From an uncultured Corynebacterium sp. (GTDB lineage: Bacteria; Actinomycetota; Actinomycetes; Mycobacteriales; Mycobacteriaceae): a stretch of 64,000 nucleotides of DNA. A program made the translations under genes and the position numbers. The notes below the pieces were generated by a model. That model saw nothing but the letters and a program-made list of their open reading frames with translations, was not told where the DNA came from and did not search any database. This document shows positions 1 to 7,175 of the stretch, one piece after another. Numbering within the stretch: position 1 is the stretch's first letter; the number at the start of each line of letters is the position of its first letter. Location: contig NZ_CABTZR010000001.1 in NCBI RefSeq assembly GCF_902489365.1, positions 15,153-79,152 on the forward strand. Direction: 5' to 3'.

Positions 1-483
1 ATCCGATACCTGCTTGAGCAACGTGCACGGCACACCGAACTTTCGGCACACCGCGGCGATAGCGTAGCCCTCCATATCGCACAGCGCGGAATCTTGGGCA
101 AGGCGCGTGCGGATAGGGGTATCCGAGATGAAGGAATCGCCCGTCGCCAGAGTCTCAGTGGGCAGCTTTCCGGAGGTCTCTAGCTCGATGACCTCGGGGA
201 GAAGATAACGAGAAACATCGCTGAGCACCTCCAGGTGGAAGTCGTGCTTGCGAACGTGGGAGATCTCGAAGACGCCAGCAAGATCGTCGCGAAGCGCGCC
301 CGCAGTACCAATGTTGATGACGCGCTCCGGCAGCTGCTGCGCTGAGGCCAAGACCGACGTCAGCTCGATGGCGGCGGGTACCGTGCCAATACCCGTGATA
401 AGCAGCGGTGCTCCTTCCGGTACATGCGCGGCTTCAGCGTCCACGGCGGCGACGAACAAGGTACGACCAGAAAGATTCTCCAT
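1..483 (-). CDS. Nucleosidase / nucleoside phosphorylase family protein (3' end outside window)
   Basis: I translated this gene by hand from the ATG at 483. It reads MENLSGRTLFVAAVDAEAAH and runs off the left edge after 161 codons, so the C-terminus is missing. The motif INIGTAGAL near residue 65 and CDMEGYAIAAVC near residue 140 are the substrate-contacting segments of the PNP/UDP family (MTA/SAH nucleosidases and purine phosphorylases). The MEGYA glutamate is the one that contacts the ribose. The protein would cleave the N-glycosidic bond of a purine nucleoside or methylthioadenosine-type substrate in the cytoplasm. It is divergent from the lipoprotein gene at 595. The exact substrate cannot be read from this fragment. 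Confidence 0.75.
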   Translation of the reverse strand, partial: MENLSGRTLFVAAVDAEAAHVPEGAPLLITGIGTVPAAIELTSVLASAQQLPERVINIGTAGALRDDLAGVFEISHVRKHDFHLEVLSDVSRYLLPEVIELETSGKLPTETLATGDSFISDTPIRTRLAQDSALCDMEGYAIAAVCRKFGVPCTLLKQVSD

Positions 484-594
484 GCCTGCGAGACTACCCG
501 CTGGCCCGAGGAATGCTCTCCACAACTCTGTTCTGAGCGTTGTGGCCGCTTGTAGGGTCTGGAACCACACCGAGACCTCAGAAAGGAGAACACC

Positions 595-1086
595 ATGTTC
601 ACCCCACGAGTATTCGCCGCAGCCGCACTGCTCTGCTTCCCCCTTATCGCGTGCAGCACCCCTGAAGAAGCCCAGGCCAGCCCCGCAGTCTGCGAGGCAG
701 GAAACGCCCAGGCGGCTTTCAACGACAACATCGCCCAGATTCCGCAGTGGAATGGCCACAACTGGGCGCTGGTTGATTCCTCCCACTTCGATCCCTGCGC
801 GAGCTTAAGCTGGCAGACCATTTCCATCGAGGGCGCAACGGCTTCCTCGCCGCACCACATCATGCTCTTCCACTACGGCCAGTACCTCGGGACCGCCACC
901 GCTGAGCCCTATGGCTTCTTCCCCAGCGTGGAGCGGGTCAATGGCAACGAGATTTCCGTGACCTACCACTGGCCACAAGAAGGCGATGCCAATGCCGCAC
1001 CGACGGGCGAGACACACGCTGGCTTCCGTTGGGACGAGGCCCAGCACAAAGTCATCATGAGCGGCGATGTTCCGCCGATGGGCTAG
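595..1086 (+). CDS. LppP/LprE family lipoprotein, first of two tandem copies
   Basis: A 163-residue secreted lipoprotein. Its type II signal peptide ends in a lipobox (FPLIACS, cysteine about residue 20), so it is expected to be lipid-anchored on the outer face of the membrane. The body carries the pattern of the LppP/LprE family: a conserved N-terminal Cys, PQWNGHNWALVD, FDPCASLSWQTI, and a C-terminal THAGFRWDEAQHKVIMSG block. AAAGGAG lies eight bases before the ATG and fixes the start. The gene at 1146 is a close paralogue, nearly identical through the last 100 residues, so this is a tandem duplication. Function of the family is unknown; LprE in mycobacteria has been linked to host interaction, which is not evidence for this protein. 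Confidence 0.8.
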   Translation: MFTPRVFAAAALLCFPLIACSTPEEAQASPAVCEAGNAQAAFNDNIAQIPQWNGHNWALVDSSHFDPCASLSWQTISIEGATASSPHHIMLFHYGQYLGTATAEPYGFFPSVERVNGNEISVTYHWPQEGDANAAPTGETHAGFRWDEAQHKVIMSGDVPPMG

Positions 1087-1145
1087 ATAAGATAGAGCCA
1101 ATCGTGCGCCGTAGATGAGGCGCACTATTTAAGGAAGGAACATCA

Positions 1146-1784
1146 ATGCTTAGGTCCGCCGTCGCCCTCCTGGGTGCTGCCGTTATCTGCTTCCCGCTGG
1201 CTGCCTGCTCCCAGGACGACGGGGCGCAGGATACTGCGGACTCACCGACGTTCAACTCCGTGCAGAACAGCGCGGCCGACAACACTTCGGAAAGCGCAGA
1301 GGACTCCGAGGGCCCTGCTTCATCGTCACCGGCCGCGGGTGTCTCGCCGACGTTGCCCGCCGAGTCCCCTACAGACGAAGCGGAATCCTGCCAGGATATC
1401 GACGCCCACGCGGCCTATGAATCAGGCATTGGCACGATTCCACCGTGGAATGACAATAACTGGACGCTGGTGGATTTCTCGCAGTTCGATCCCTGCGCGG
1501 AGCTGAGCTGGCAGACCATCAGCATCGAGCGCGGAACGTCCTCCTCGCCCTATCACATCATGCTCTTCCACAAGGGCGAGTATTTGGGCACCGCCACCGC
1601 TGAGCCCTATGGCTTCTTCCCCACCGTCGAGCAGGTCAGCAGCAACGAAATCGCCGTGACCTACCACTGGCCGCGCGAGGGCGAATCCAATGCGGGGCGC
1701 ACTGGAGAGACGCATGCCGGCTTCCGCTGGGACGAGGACCAGCAGAAGGTGATCATGTCTGGTGACGTCCCACCGGTGGGCTAG
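1146..1784 (+). CDS. LppP/LprE family lipoprotein, second tandem copy with Ser/Pro-rich linker
   Basis: A 212-residue paralogue of the preceding gene. The lipobox is FPLAACS. Between it and the conserved domain is an insertion of about 60 residues rich in Ser, Ala, Glu and Pro (residues 25-85) that the first copy lacks, probably a flexible tether holding the domain away from the membrane. From residue 85 on the two proteins align almost without gaps, including WNDNNWTLVDFSQFDPC and the C-terminal MSGDVPPVG. AAGGAAGG precedes the ATG. The 59-base gap after the first copy suggests one transcript. Confidence 0.8.
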   Translation: MLRSAVALLGAAVICFPLAACSQDDGAQDTADSPTFNSVQNSAADNTSESAEDSEGPASSSPAAGVSPTLPAESPTDEAESCQDIDAHAAYESGIGTIPPWNDNNWTLVDFSQFDPCAELSWQTISIERGTSSSPYHIMLFHKGEYLGTATAEPYGFFPTVEQVSSNEIAVTYHWPREGESNAGRTGETHAGFRWDEDQQKVIMSGDVPPVG

Positions 1785-1814
1785 CGCGGCGGTTCGGCCG
1801 CCGCAACGCAACCG

Positions 1815-3101
1815 TTAGCGCAGCCGCTGGCCCACAAAACCTGCGGCCAGCGTGTTGCCGCTCGACTGATCGATGAGCAGGAAATTGCCCACCGCGCCGC
1901 GGGCGGCGTAGTCCTCCACGGGAAGCTCCGCTTGGGTCTGGATGGTGATGAAAGCGATGTCGTTGAGGGCTGCTGATTCCGGCGCCTCAACATCCGCCAC
2001 GCCATCCAAATCCAGCACCCGATCAACCGATGCCACGCGCGCCTTGACCAGCGCGGTGCCATAACGCAGCTTCACCATCTGCCCTGCGCGCAGCTCCTTA
2101 TCCGTTAGGACCACCGCGGTGGCGGCGAACTCGCGCACCTCCTCCGGGCGCTGCGTGCCAGCGATGAGGTCACCGCGGGCCAAGTCGATCTCGTCGGCCA
2201 GACGCAGGACCACGGAATCCCCAGCGCGCGCCGCCTCATCCGAGCCAAGCGGACCATCGGTGGTATCGATCGCGGTGACCGTCGAGGTGCGCCCGCCCGG
2301 CAGCGTCACCTCATCCCCCACCGCCACGTGCCCGGCCTTCACGCGCCCGGCATAGCCGCGGTAATCGGTGGCGTGCTCGCGGATGACGTACTGAATGGGG
2401 AAACGGAAGTCCAAGTCGTCGGCGCGGCCGGTCGCCACGGGGACGGTCTCCAGCGTGTCGAGGACCGTCGGGCCCTCGTACCAGTCCATGTTGGTGGAGC
2501 GTTCCACCACGTTATCGCCCTTGAGCGCAGAAATCGGGATGACCGCCGAATCCGTAATGCCCAGGCGCGCGGCGACCTCGTTGAACTCCGCCTCAATCGC
2601 GCGGAACGTGGCCTCGTCGAAGTCCACCAGGTCGATCTTGTTCACACCCAGAATCACGTGGCGCACGCCCAAGAGTGCTGCCACGTTGAGGTGGCGGCGG
2701 GTTTGTTCGACGACGCCATTGCGGGCGTCGACAAGCAGCACTACCGCTTGGGACGTGGACATGCCGGTCACCGTGTTGCGCGTGTACTGCACGTGGCCCG
2801 GTGTATCGGCGAGGATGAAGGTGCGCTTATCGGTGGCGAAGTAGCGGTAGGCCACGTCGATGGCGATGCCCTGCTCGCGTTCGGCACGAAGGCCGTCGAC
2901 AAGCAGCGAGAGGTCCATGCCGTCGAAGCCGCGGTCGGCAGAAGAACGCTCCATGGACTCCACCTGGTCCGCAAGCACGGACTTGGTGTCATAAAGCAGG
3001 CGGCCCACGAAGGTGGACTTGCCGTCATCGACGGAACCGGCGGTGCACAGGCGCAGGGTATCGCGCTGCTTGAGCGCGCCAACATTCGGTGCGAGAGTCA
3101 T
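1815..3101 (-). CDS. cysN: Sulfate adenylyltransferase large (GTPase) subunit CysN
   Basis: CysN is the GTPase that drives ATP sulfurylase (CysDN), converting sulfate and ATP to adenosine 5'-phosphosulfate in the cytoplasm. All G-motifs are visible: GSVDDGKST (P-loop, residues ~22-30), DTPGHVQYTRN (G3, ~98), NKIDLVDFD (G4) and SALKGDN (G5), followed by translation-factor-like beta-barrel domains to the end. At 428 residues it is the GTPase only. There is no C-terminal APS-kinase (CysC) domain as found in mycobacterial CysNC fusions. Its ATG overlaps the cysD stop by one base (TGATG), so the two are translationally coupled. No cysY or cysZ follows downstream, unlike the C. glutamicum cluster. 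Confidence 0.95.
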   Translation of the reverse strand: MTLAPNVGALKQRDTLRLCTAGSVDDGKSTFVGRLLYDTKSVLADQVESMERSSADRGFDGMDLSLLVDGLRAEREQGIAIDVAYRYFATDKRTFILADTPGHVQYTRNTVTGMSTSQAVVLLVDARNGVVEQTRRHLNVAALLGVRHVILGVNKIDLVDFDEATFRAIEAEFNEVAARLGITDSAVIPISALKGDNVVERSTNMDWYEGPTVLDTLETVPVATGRADDLDFRFPIQYVIREHATDYRGYAGRVKAGHVAVGDEVTLPGGRTSTVTAIDTTDGPLGSDEAARAGDSVVLRLADEIDLARGDLIAGTQRPEEVREFAATAVVLTDKELRAGQMVKLRYGTALVKARVASVDRVLDLDGVADVEAPESAALNDIAFITIQTQAELPVEDYAARGAVGNFLLIDQSSGNTLAAGFVGQRLR

Positions 3102-3997
3102 CAGAAGTAGCCTTCCTTCTTACGGTCCTCCATGGCGGACTCGGACAGTTTGTCATCGGCGCGGGTGGCACCGCGCTCCGACAGGGTGGAGATAGAGATT
3201 TCCGCGAGCACCTCATCGGGAGAGGCGGCGGTGGATTCCACAGCGCCGGTGCAGGACATATCGCCCACGGTGCGGTAGCGCACGGTGCGGGTCTCCAGCG
3301 GCTCATCCTCGCGCGGGCCGCCCCATTCGCCCGGGGTCAGCCACATGCCGTTGCGCTTGAACACCTCGCGCTGGTGGGAATAGTAGATGGACGGCAGCTC
3401 CAGGTTGCGGGCGCCGATGTATTCCCAAATGTCAGACTCGGTCCAGTTGGAAATGGGGAACACGCGCACGTTTTCGCCGGCCATCTTGCCGCCGTTGTAA
3501 AGGTCCCACAGCTCCGGGCGCTGGCGGCGCGGGTCCCAGCCGCCGAAGGAATCGCGGATGGAGAAGATGCGCTCCTTGGCGCGGGCGCGTTCCTCGTCGC
3601 GGCGCGCGCCGCCCAGGACCGCGTCGTAGCCGCGCTCCGCGATGGTCTCCACGAGCGGCACGGACTGCAGCGGGTTGCGGGTTCCGTCGGGGCGCTCCTG
3701 GAGGTCGCCGCGGTCGATCCAGTCCTGGACATGGGCGACGTGCAGGCGCGCGCCGGTCTCGGCGACGAGCTGATCGCGGAAGTCGATGACCTCCGGGAAG
3801 TTGTGGCCGGTATCCACGTGGATGAGCTCGAAGGGCACGGTAGCGGGCGCAAAGGCGCGGCGGGCGAGCTCGAAGACGACGACGGAGTCCTTGCCGCCGG
3901 AAAAGAGCAGGCCTACCTTGTCGAATTGCCCGGCGACTTCGCGCAGGATGTGGAGGGATTCGTTCTCTAAGTCTTTAAGGTGTGGTGAAAGAGTCAT
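3101..3997 (-). CDS. cysD: Sulfate adenylyltransferase small subunit CysD
   Basis: A 298-residue PP-loop adenylyltransferase. The SGGKDS motif (residues ~33-38) binds the ATP pyrophosphate; DTGHNFPEVIDFRD and NWTESDIWEYI are typical CysD segments. It is the catalytic half of ATP sulfurylase with CysN. I start it at the ATG at 3997 (MTLSPHLKDLE), which overlaps the cysH stop by one base (TAATG). An upstream start adding six residues (4015) would lie inside cysH and is less likely. The one-base overlaps on both sides show a tightly coupled cysH-cysD-cysN operon. Confidence 0.95.
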   Translation of the reverse strand: MTLSPHLKDLENESLHILREVAGQFDKVGLLFSGGKDSVVVFELARRAFAPATVPFELIHVDTGHNFPEVIDFRDQLVAETGARLHVAHVQDWIDRGDLQERPDGTRNPLQSVPLVETIAERGYDAVLGGARRDEERARAKERIFSIRDSFGGWDPRRQRPELWDLYNGGKMAGENVRVFPISNWTESDIWEYIGARNLELPSIYYSHQREVFKRNGMWLTPGEWGGPREDEPLETRTVRYRTVGDMSCTGAVESTAASPDEVLAEISISTLSERGATRADDKLSESAMEDRKKEGYF

Positions 3998-4779
3998 TAT
4001 TCGTGCAACCCGCATTCTGTCTTGCCGTCAGCGAAAACGCGCCCGGAGCGCGCATCCTCGCCCTCGCCTACCGGGAAGGTCAACGGCGCGCAGCCGATGG
4101 AGCGGTAGCCCTGCAGGGTGAGGGGGTGGATGATGAGGTCGTGTTCCTTGATGTAGGCGTCGGTGTCATCGAGGTCCCACGTAATAATCGGGGAAATCTT
4201 CAGCCGGCCCGTGCGGTCTAGGCTCAGCGCCGGCGCGGTGGCGCGGTGCTCGGAATCGGTGCGGCGCAGGCCGGTGACCCACCCGACGTACGGGTCCATG
4301 GCCATGTTGAGCGGCTCCACCTTGCGCATGCGGTTATACGCCGCAACGTCGCGCGCGTACAGGCGCGGACCGTAAATCTTGTCCTGCTCCTCGGGGCTCA
4401 GGATAGGCAGGACGCGCACGAGCGGCAGGTCCGCATAGCGCTTGGCGACGTCCCCCGCTACCTCCAACGTCTCCGGAAAGTGCCAGCCGGTGTCGATAAA
4501 GAGCAGGTCGGCGTCGAGGTGCGCTTGGTGCGCAAGCTCGGCGAGCACGGTGTTTTCCATGGACATCGTGACGGCAAGCCGGCCCGGCGCGTGCTCGGCG
4601 GCCCATTCGGTGATGGTCTCAGCGGGGGCGTCGTGGAGCTTATCGGCCCACTCCTCGACGAGTTCCTGGTTGCGCTGGGCCACGGCAGGCTCGAGCGGTG
4701 CGGTGTCGCGGGTGCCTTCGGGGCTAATGCTGGGGTCGCGGTAGTCGCCGCGGTCCAGCAGGTTAGTTGGTTCGGTCAT
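3997..4779 (-). CDS. cysH: CysH-type (phospho)adenylyl-sulfate reductase lacking Fe-S cysteines
   Basis: A 260-residue reductase of the CysH family, which reduces APS or PAPS to sulfite using thioredoxin. The C-terminal ECGLHE holds the catalytic cysteine, and FIDTGWHFPETLE and GWVTGLRRTDSEHRA are family hallmarks. Enzymes using APS normally bind a 4Fe-4S cluster through a CCxxRKVEPL pair and a SIGCxxC pair. Here the first pair is YN (AAYNRMRKVEPL, codons TAT AAC) and the second is SIGCAPL, so three of the four ligands are gone. It should therefore be cluster-free, like E. coli PAPS reductase or the FeS-free APR-B type. It is first in the cysH-cysD-cysN operon, behind a McbR-like operator. 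Confidence 0.9.
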   Translation of the reverse strand: MTEPTNLLDRGDYRDPSISPEGTRDTAPLEPAVAQRNQELVEEWADKLHDAPAETITEWAAEHAPGRLAVTMSMENTVLAELAHQAHLDADLLFIDTGWHFPETLEVAGDVAKRYADLPLVRVLPILSPEEQDKIYGPRLYARDVAAYNRMRKVEPLNMAMDPYVGWVTGLRRTDSEHRATAPALSLDRTGRLKISPIITWDLDDTDAYIKEHDLIIHPLTLQGYRSIGCAPLTFPVGEGEDARSGRVFADGKTECGLHE

Positions 4780-4941
4780 GACACCTCACATTAAAGGCAG
4801 CTGGGCTTGCGCGCAGCCCAGTAGCGGGGTGCGAGGGCTGTGAGCTTGGGTACTCGGAAGAATAAAAATTGGCCAGAATGAACCGAGCGGACTAGATTTA
4901 CAGACTAGACAGTCTATTTCTTCCGAGCTGAAGGGGTTCCC
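4780..4941. promoter_or_regulatory. Divergent control region between cysHDN and the fpr remnant
   Basis: This 162-base interval separates the minus-strand cys operon from the plus-strand fpr remnant and holds the McbR-like operator listed separately. AT-rich stretches (for example TTTTTATTCTT on the minus strand near 4865) could hold the cysH promoter, but no hexamer pair is clear enough to assign. Confidence 0.5.
4901..4916. promoter_or_regulatory. McbR-like operator (CAGAC-N6-GTCTA)
   Basis: The sequence CAGACTAGACAGTCTA fits the McbR box of C. glutamicum, TAGAC-N6-GTCTA, at nine of ten defined positions. McbR represses sulfur-assimilation and methionine genes in that species. The site lies about 125 bases upstream of cysH and 30 bases upstream of the fpr remnant, where a repressor could block either promoter. 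Binding is inferred from the motif only. Confidence 0.6.
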
Positions 4942-5358
4942 ATGCAGCGTGTCGCCATTGTCGGGGACGGCCCCGCCGCACTCTCCACCGCCGAGCGACT
5001 CATCAAAGCCGGGTTGTGCGTGGACCTCTACTGCGAGCGCCCCGCGCCGTTTGGTTTGCTGCGCCGTTTCGCGGGACTGTCCGGTGCTGAATCCGCTGTC
5101 GCACCCTGCCCGAAGGGGACGACGCCGCGCCTGCGACTTATCGGCAACGTCCGCGTGGGCTTCGGCCCCGATGCGGATATAAGCCACGCGGACCTCAACC
5201 AACTCGCCGCCTCCGGCGACCGCCACTTGGTTTTGCTAGAGCTCATGGCACGTGGCGTGGCCATCACGACGTGGGAGGGCCTCTGCCACCCCACCGACAG
5301 CGTGGAAGATTGGGCAACCGTCACTACTCGGGCCCAGCGCGCCCCGGTCTGCTTCTAG
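4942..5358 (+). pseudogene. Internally deleted ferredoxin/NADP reductase (FprA/Fpr2-like) remnant
   Basis: The 138-residue frame begins like FprA-type reductases: VAIVGDGPAALSTAERL is the FAD-binding GxGPA helix and PFGLLR matches the family PFGLVR. After GNVRVGFGPDADIS-HADLNQL (about residue 85), where a full enzyme continues for some 300 residues with the NADP domain, the sequence jumps to LLELMARGVAITTWEG, which resembles the FprA C-terminus. The middle has therefore been lost in frame. In C. glutamicum fpr2 heads the fpr2-cysI-cysX-cysHDN cluster; here only this stump remains, divergent from cysH, and no cysI is present. It cannot bind NADPH normally, but the frame is still open, so a short product is possible. 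Confidence 0.65.
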
Positions 5359-5377
5359 CGCGGGCTAGCGCCCGCGC
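5358..5377 (+). terminator. GC-rich hairpin after the fpr remnant
   Basis: A perfect 8-bp stem, GCGCGGGC and GCCCGCGC with loop TAGC, starts at the last base of the fpr-remnant stop codon. There is no T-run after it, so it may act as a weak or Rho-assisted terminator separating this gene from the ABC transporter genes. Confidence 0.4.
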
Positions 5378-5456
5378 AACCATAACGGATAGACTTGCGC
5401 GGTCAATGCTCTCCAGTGGCCCAGCGCGGCCGCCAACACGCACGAAACGCTGACAC

Positions 5457-7175
5457 ATGGAACTCGTTCGCATCCTTCTATCCCGCTCCAAGCCGTACAC
5501 CGGCTACGTCATCGCGGTGCTGCTCCTCCAGGCGCTATCCACCGCGGCAACGCTCTACCTGCCTTCGCTCAACGCGAAGATCATCGACAGAGGCGTGGCT
5601 CAAGTAGACATCGACTATATCTGGCGCACCGGCGGCATCATGCTCATCGTGGCCTTCGTCCAAGTCCTCGCCGCCATCGCCGCCATCTGGTTCGGCTCCC
5701 GCACCGCCATGGGCCTGGGCCGCGACATGCGCTCCGACATCTTCCGCCGCGTCACCCGCTACTCCGCCGAGGACATGAACAACTTCGGCACCGCCACCCT
5801 CATCACCCGCGGCACCAACGACGTCCAACAGATCCAGATGGTCTACATGATGATGCTCAACTTCATGGTCACCGCGCCGATCATGTCCATCGGCGGCGTC
5901 ATCATGGCCATCCGCGAAGACGCCGGGATGTCCTGGCTCGTCGCGGTGTCCGTCATCGTACTGCTCGCCGCCATCTCCCTCATCATCGTCCGACTCATGC
6001 CGCTCTTCCGCGCCTGGCAAGGCAAGCTCGACGTCATGAACGGCACCCTGCGCGAACAAATCGCCGGCATCCGCGTCGTCCGCGCCTTCACCCGCGAGGA
6101 GCACGAATCCGAGCGCTTCCGCACCGCCAACCGCGACCTGACCAATCTCTCCCTCAAGGTCGGCCAGCTGTTCATCCTCATGTTCCCCATCATCACCGTC
6201 ATTCTCAACGTGGCCACCGGCGCGGTCCTCTGGTTCGGCGGCCACCGCGTGGACGAAGGCCTCGTGGAGGTCGGCTCACTGACCGCTTTCCTGCAGTACC
6301 TGCTGCAAATCCTCGCCGCGGTCATGATGGGCACCTTCATGGCGATGATCCTCCCGCGCGCGGTCATCTGCGCGCGCCGCATCACCGATGTCCTCGAGCA
6401 CGAGCCCTCCATCACCGAGCCGGACCAGCCCCGCACCCCGGAGCGCTCCGCAGGCGTGGTCGAGTTCGACAACGTCTCCTTCCAGTACGCCGGCGCCGAA
6501 GCGCCCGTGCTTCACGACGTCTCCTTCACCGCCACCCCCGGCACCACCACCGCGCTTATCGGCGCGACGGGTTCCGGCAAGACCACCGCGCTCTCCCTCA
6601 TCCCGCGCCTCTACCTCCCGACGAAGGGACGCGTGCTTCTCGACGGCACCGATATCGCCGACATGGCGCGGAAGGACGTCGTCAAGCGTGTAGGCCTCGT
6701 GCCGCAGAAGCCCTACCTGTTTAGCGGCACCGTGGCCTCCAACCTGCGCCTGGGTGCGCCGGAGGCCACCGATGAGGAGCTGTGGAACGCGCTGCGCGTG
6801 GCGCAAGCTGACTTTGTTGAGGACCTCGACATGCACATCGCGCAGGGCGGCACCAACGTCTCCGGTGGCCAGCGCCAGCGCCTGTCCATCGCGCGCATGC
6901 TCGTTGCGCGACCACTGGTGTACCTGTTTGATGATTCCTTCTCCGCGCTCGACGTGCTGACGGATGCCGCGGTGCGCTCCGGAATGCGCGAGTACACCGC
7001 GGAGGCGACGACCATCATCGTGGCGCAGCGCGTGAGCTCGATTGTGGACGCGGATCAGATTCTGGTCATGGACGCCGGGCGCGTCGTGGCCCGCGGCACG
7101 CACGAGGAGCTGCTTGAGACCTCGGAGACGTACCGCGAGATTGTGGAATCCCAGAAGACCTCGGAGGTGGCATAA
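5457..7175 (+). CDS. ABC exporter half-transporter with degenerate ATP site (subunit A)
   Basis: A 572-residue type IV exporter half: a six-helix transmembrane domain (residues ~1-310) and an ATPase domain (~330-570). Walker A is GATGSGKTT and the signature VSGGQRQRLS is intact, but Walker B reads YLFDDSFSALD with Asp in place of the catalytic Glu, and the H-loop reads VAQRVSS with Gln in place of His. Its partner at 7176 has the opposite pattern. Together they form a heterodimeric exporter with one consensus and one degenerate ATP site, as in TM287/288 and BmrCD. The two genes abut with no gap. The substrate (drug, peptide or lipid) is unknown, and no good ribosome-binding site is seen before this ATG. 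Confidence 0.9.
   Translation: MELVRILLSRSKPYTGYVIAVLLLQALSTAATLYLPSLNAKIIDRGVAQVDIDYIWRTGGIMLIVAFVQVLAAIAAIWFGSRTAMGLGRDMRSDIFRRVTRYSAEDMNNFGTATLITRGTNDVQQIQMVYMMMLNFMVTAPIMSIGGVIMAIREDAGMSWLVAVSVIVLLAAISLIIVRLMPLFRAWQGKLDVMNGTLREQIAGIRVVRAFTREEHESERFRTANRDLTNLSLKVGQLFILMFPIITVILNVATGAVLWFGGHRVDEGLVEVGSLTAFLQYLLQILAAVMMGTFMAMILPRAVICARRITDVLEHEPSITEPDQPRTPERSAGVVEFDNVSFQYAGAEAPVLHDVSFTATPGTTTALIGATGSGKTTALSLIPRLYLPTKGRVLLDGTDIADMARKDVVKRVGLVPQKPYLFSGTVASNLRLGAPEATDEELWNALRVAQADFVEDLDMHIAQGGTNVSGGQRQRLSIARMLVARPLVYLFDDSFSALDVLTDAAVRSGMREYTAEATTIIVAQRVSSIVDADQILVMDAGRVVARGTHEELLETSETYREIVESQKTSEVA

Noticed and set aside
2328..3110. 260-codon plus-strand frame opposite cysN
   Set aside because: It mirrors the codon pattern of cysN in a high-GC gene and has no independent start signal or family features.
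6276..7103. 275-codon minus-strand frame opposite the ABC exporter
   Set aside because: Very His/Gly/Ala-rich shadow translation; the exporter frame carries all the motifs.
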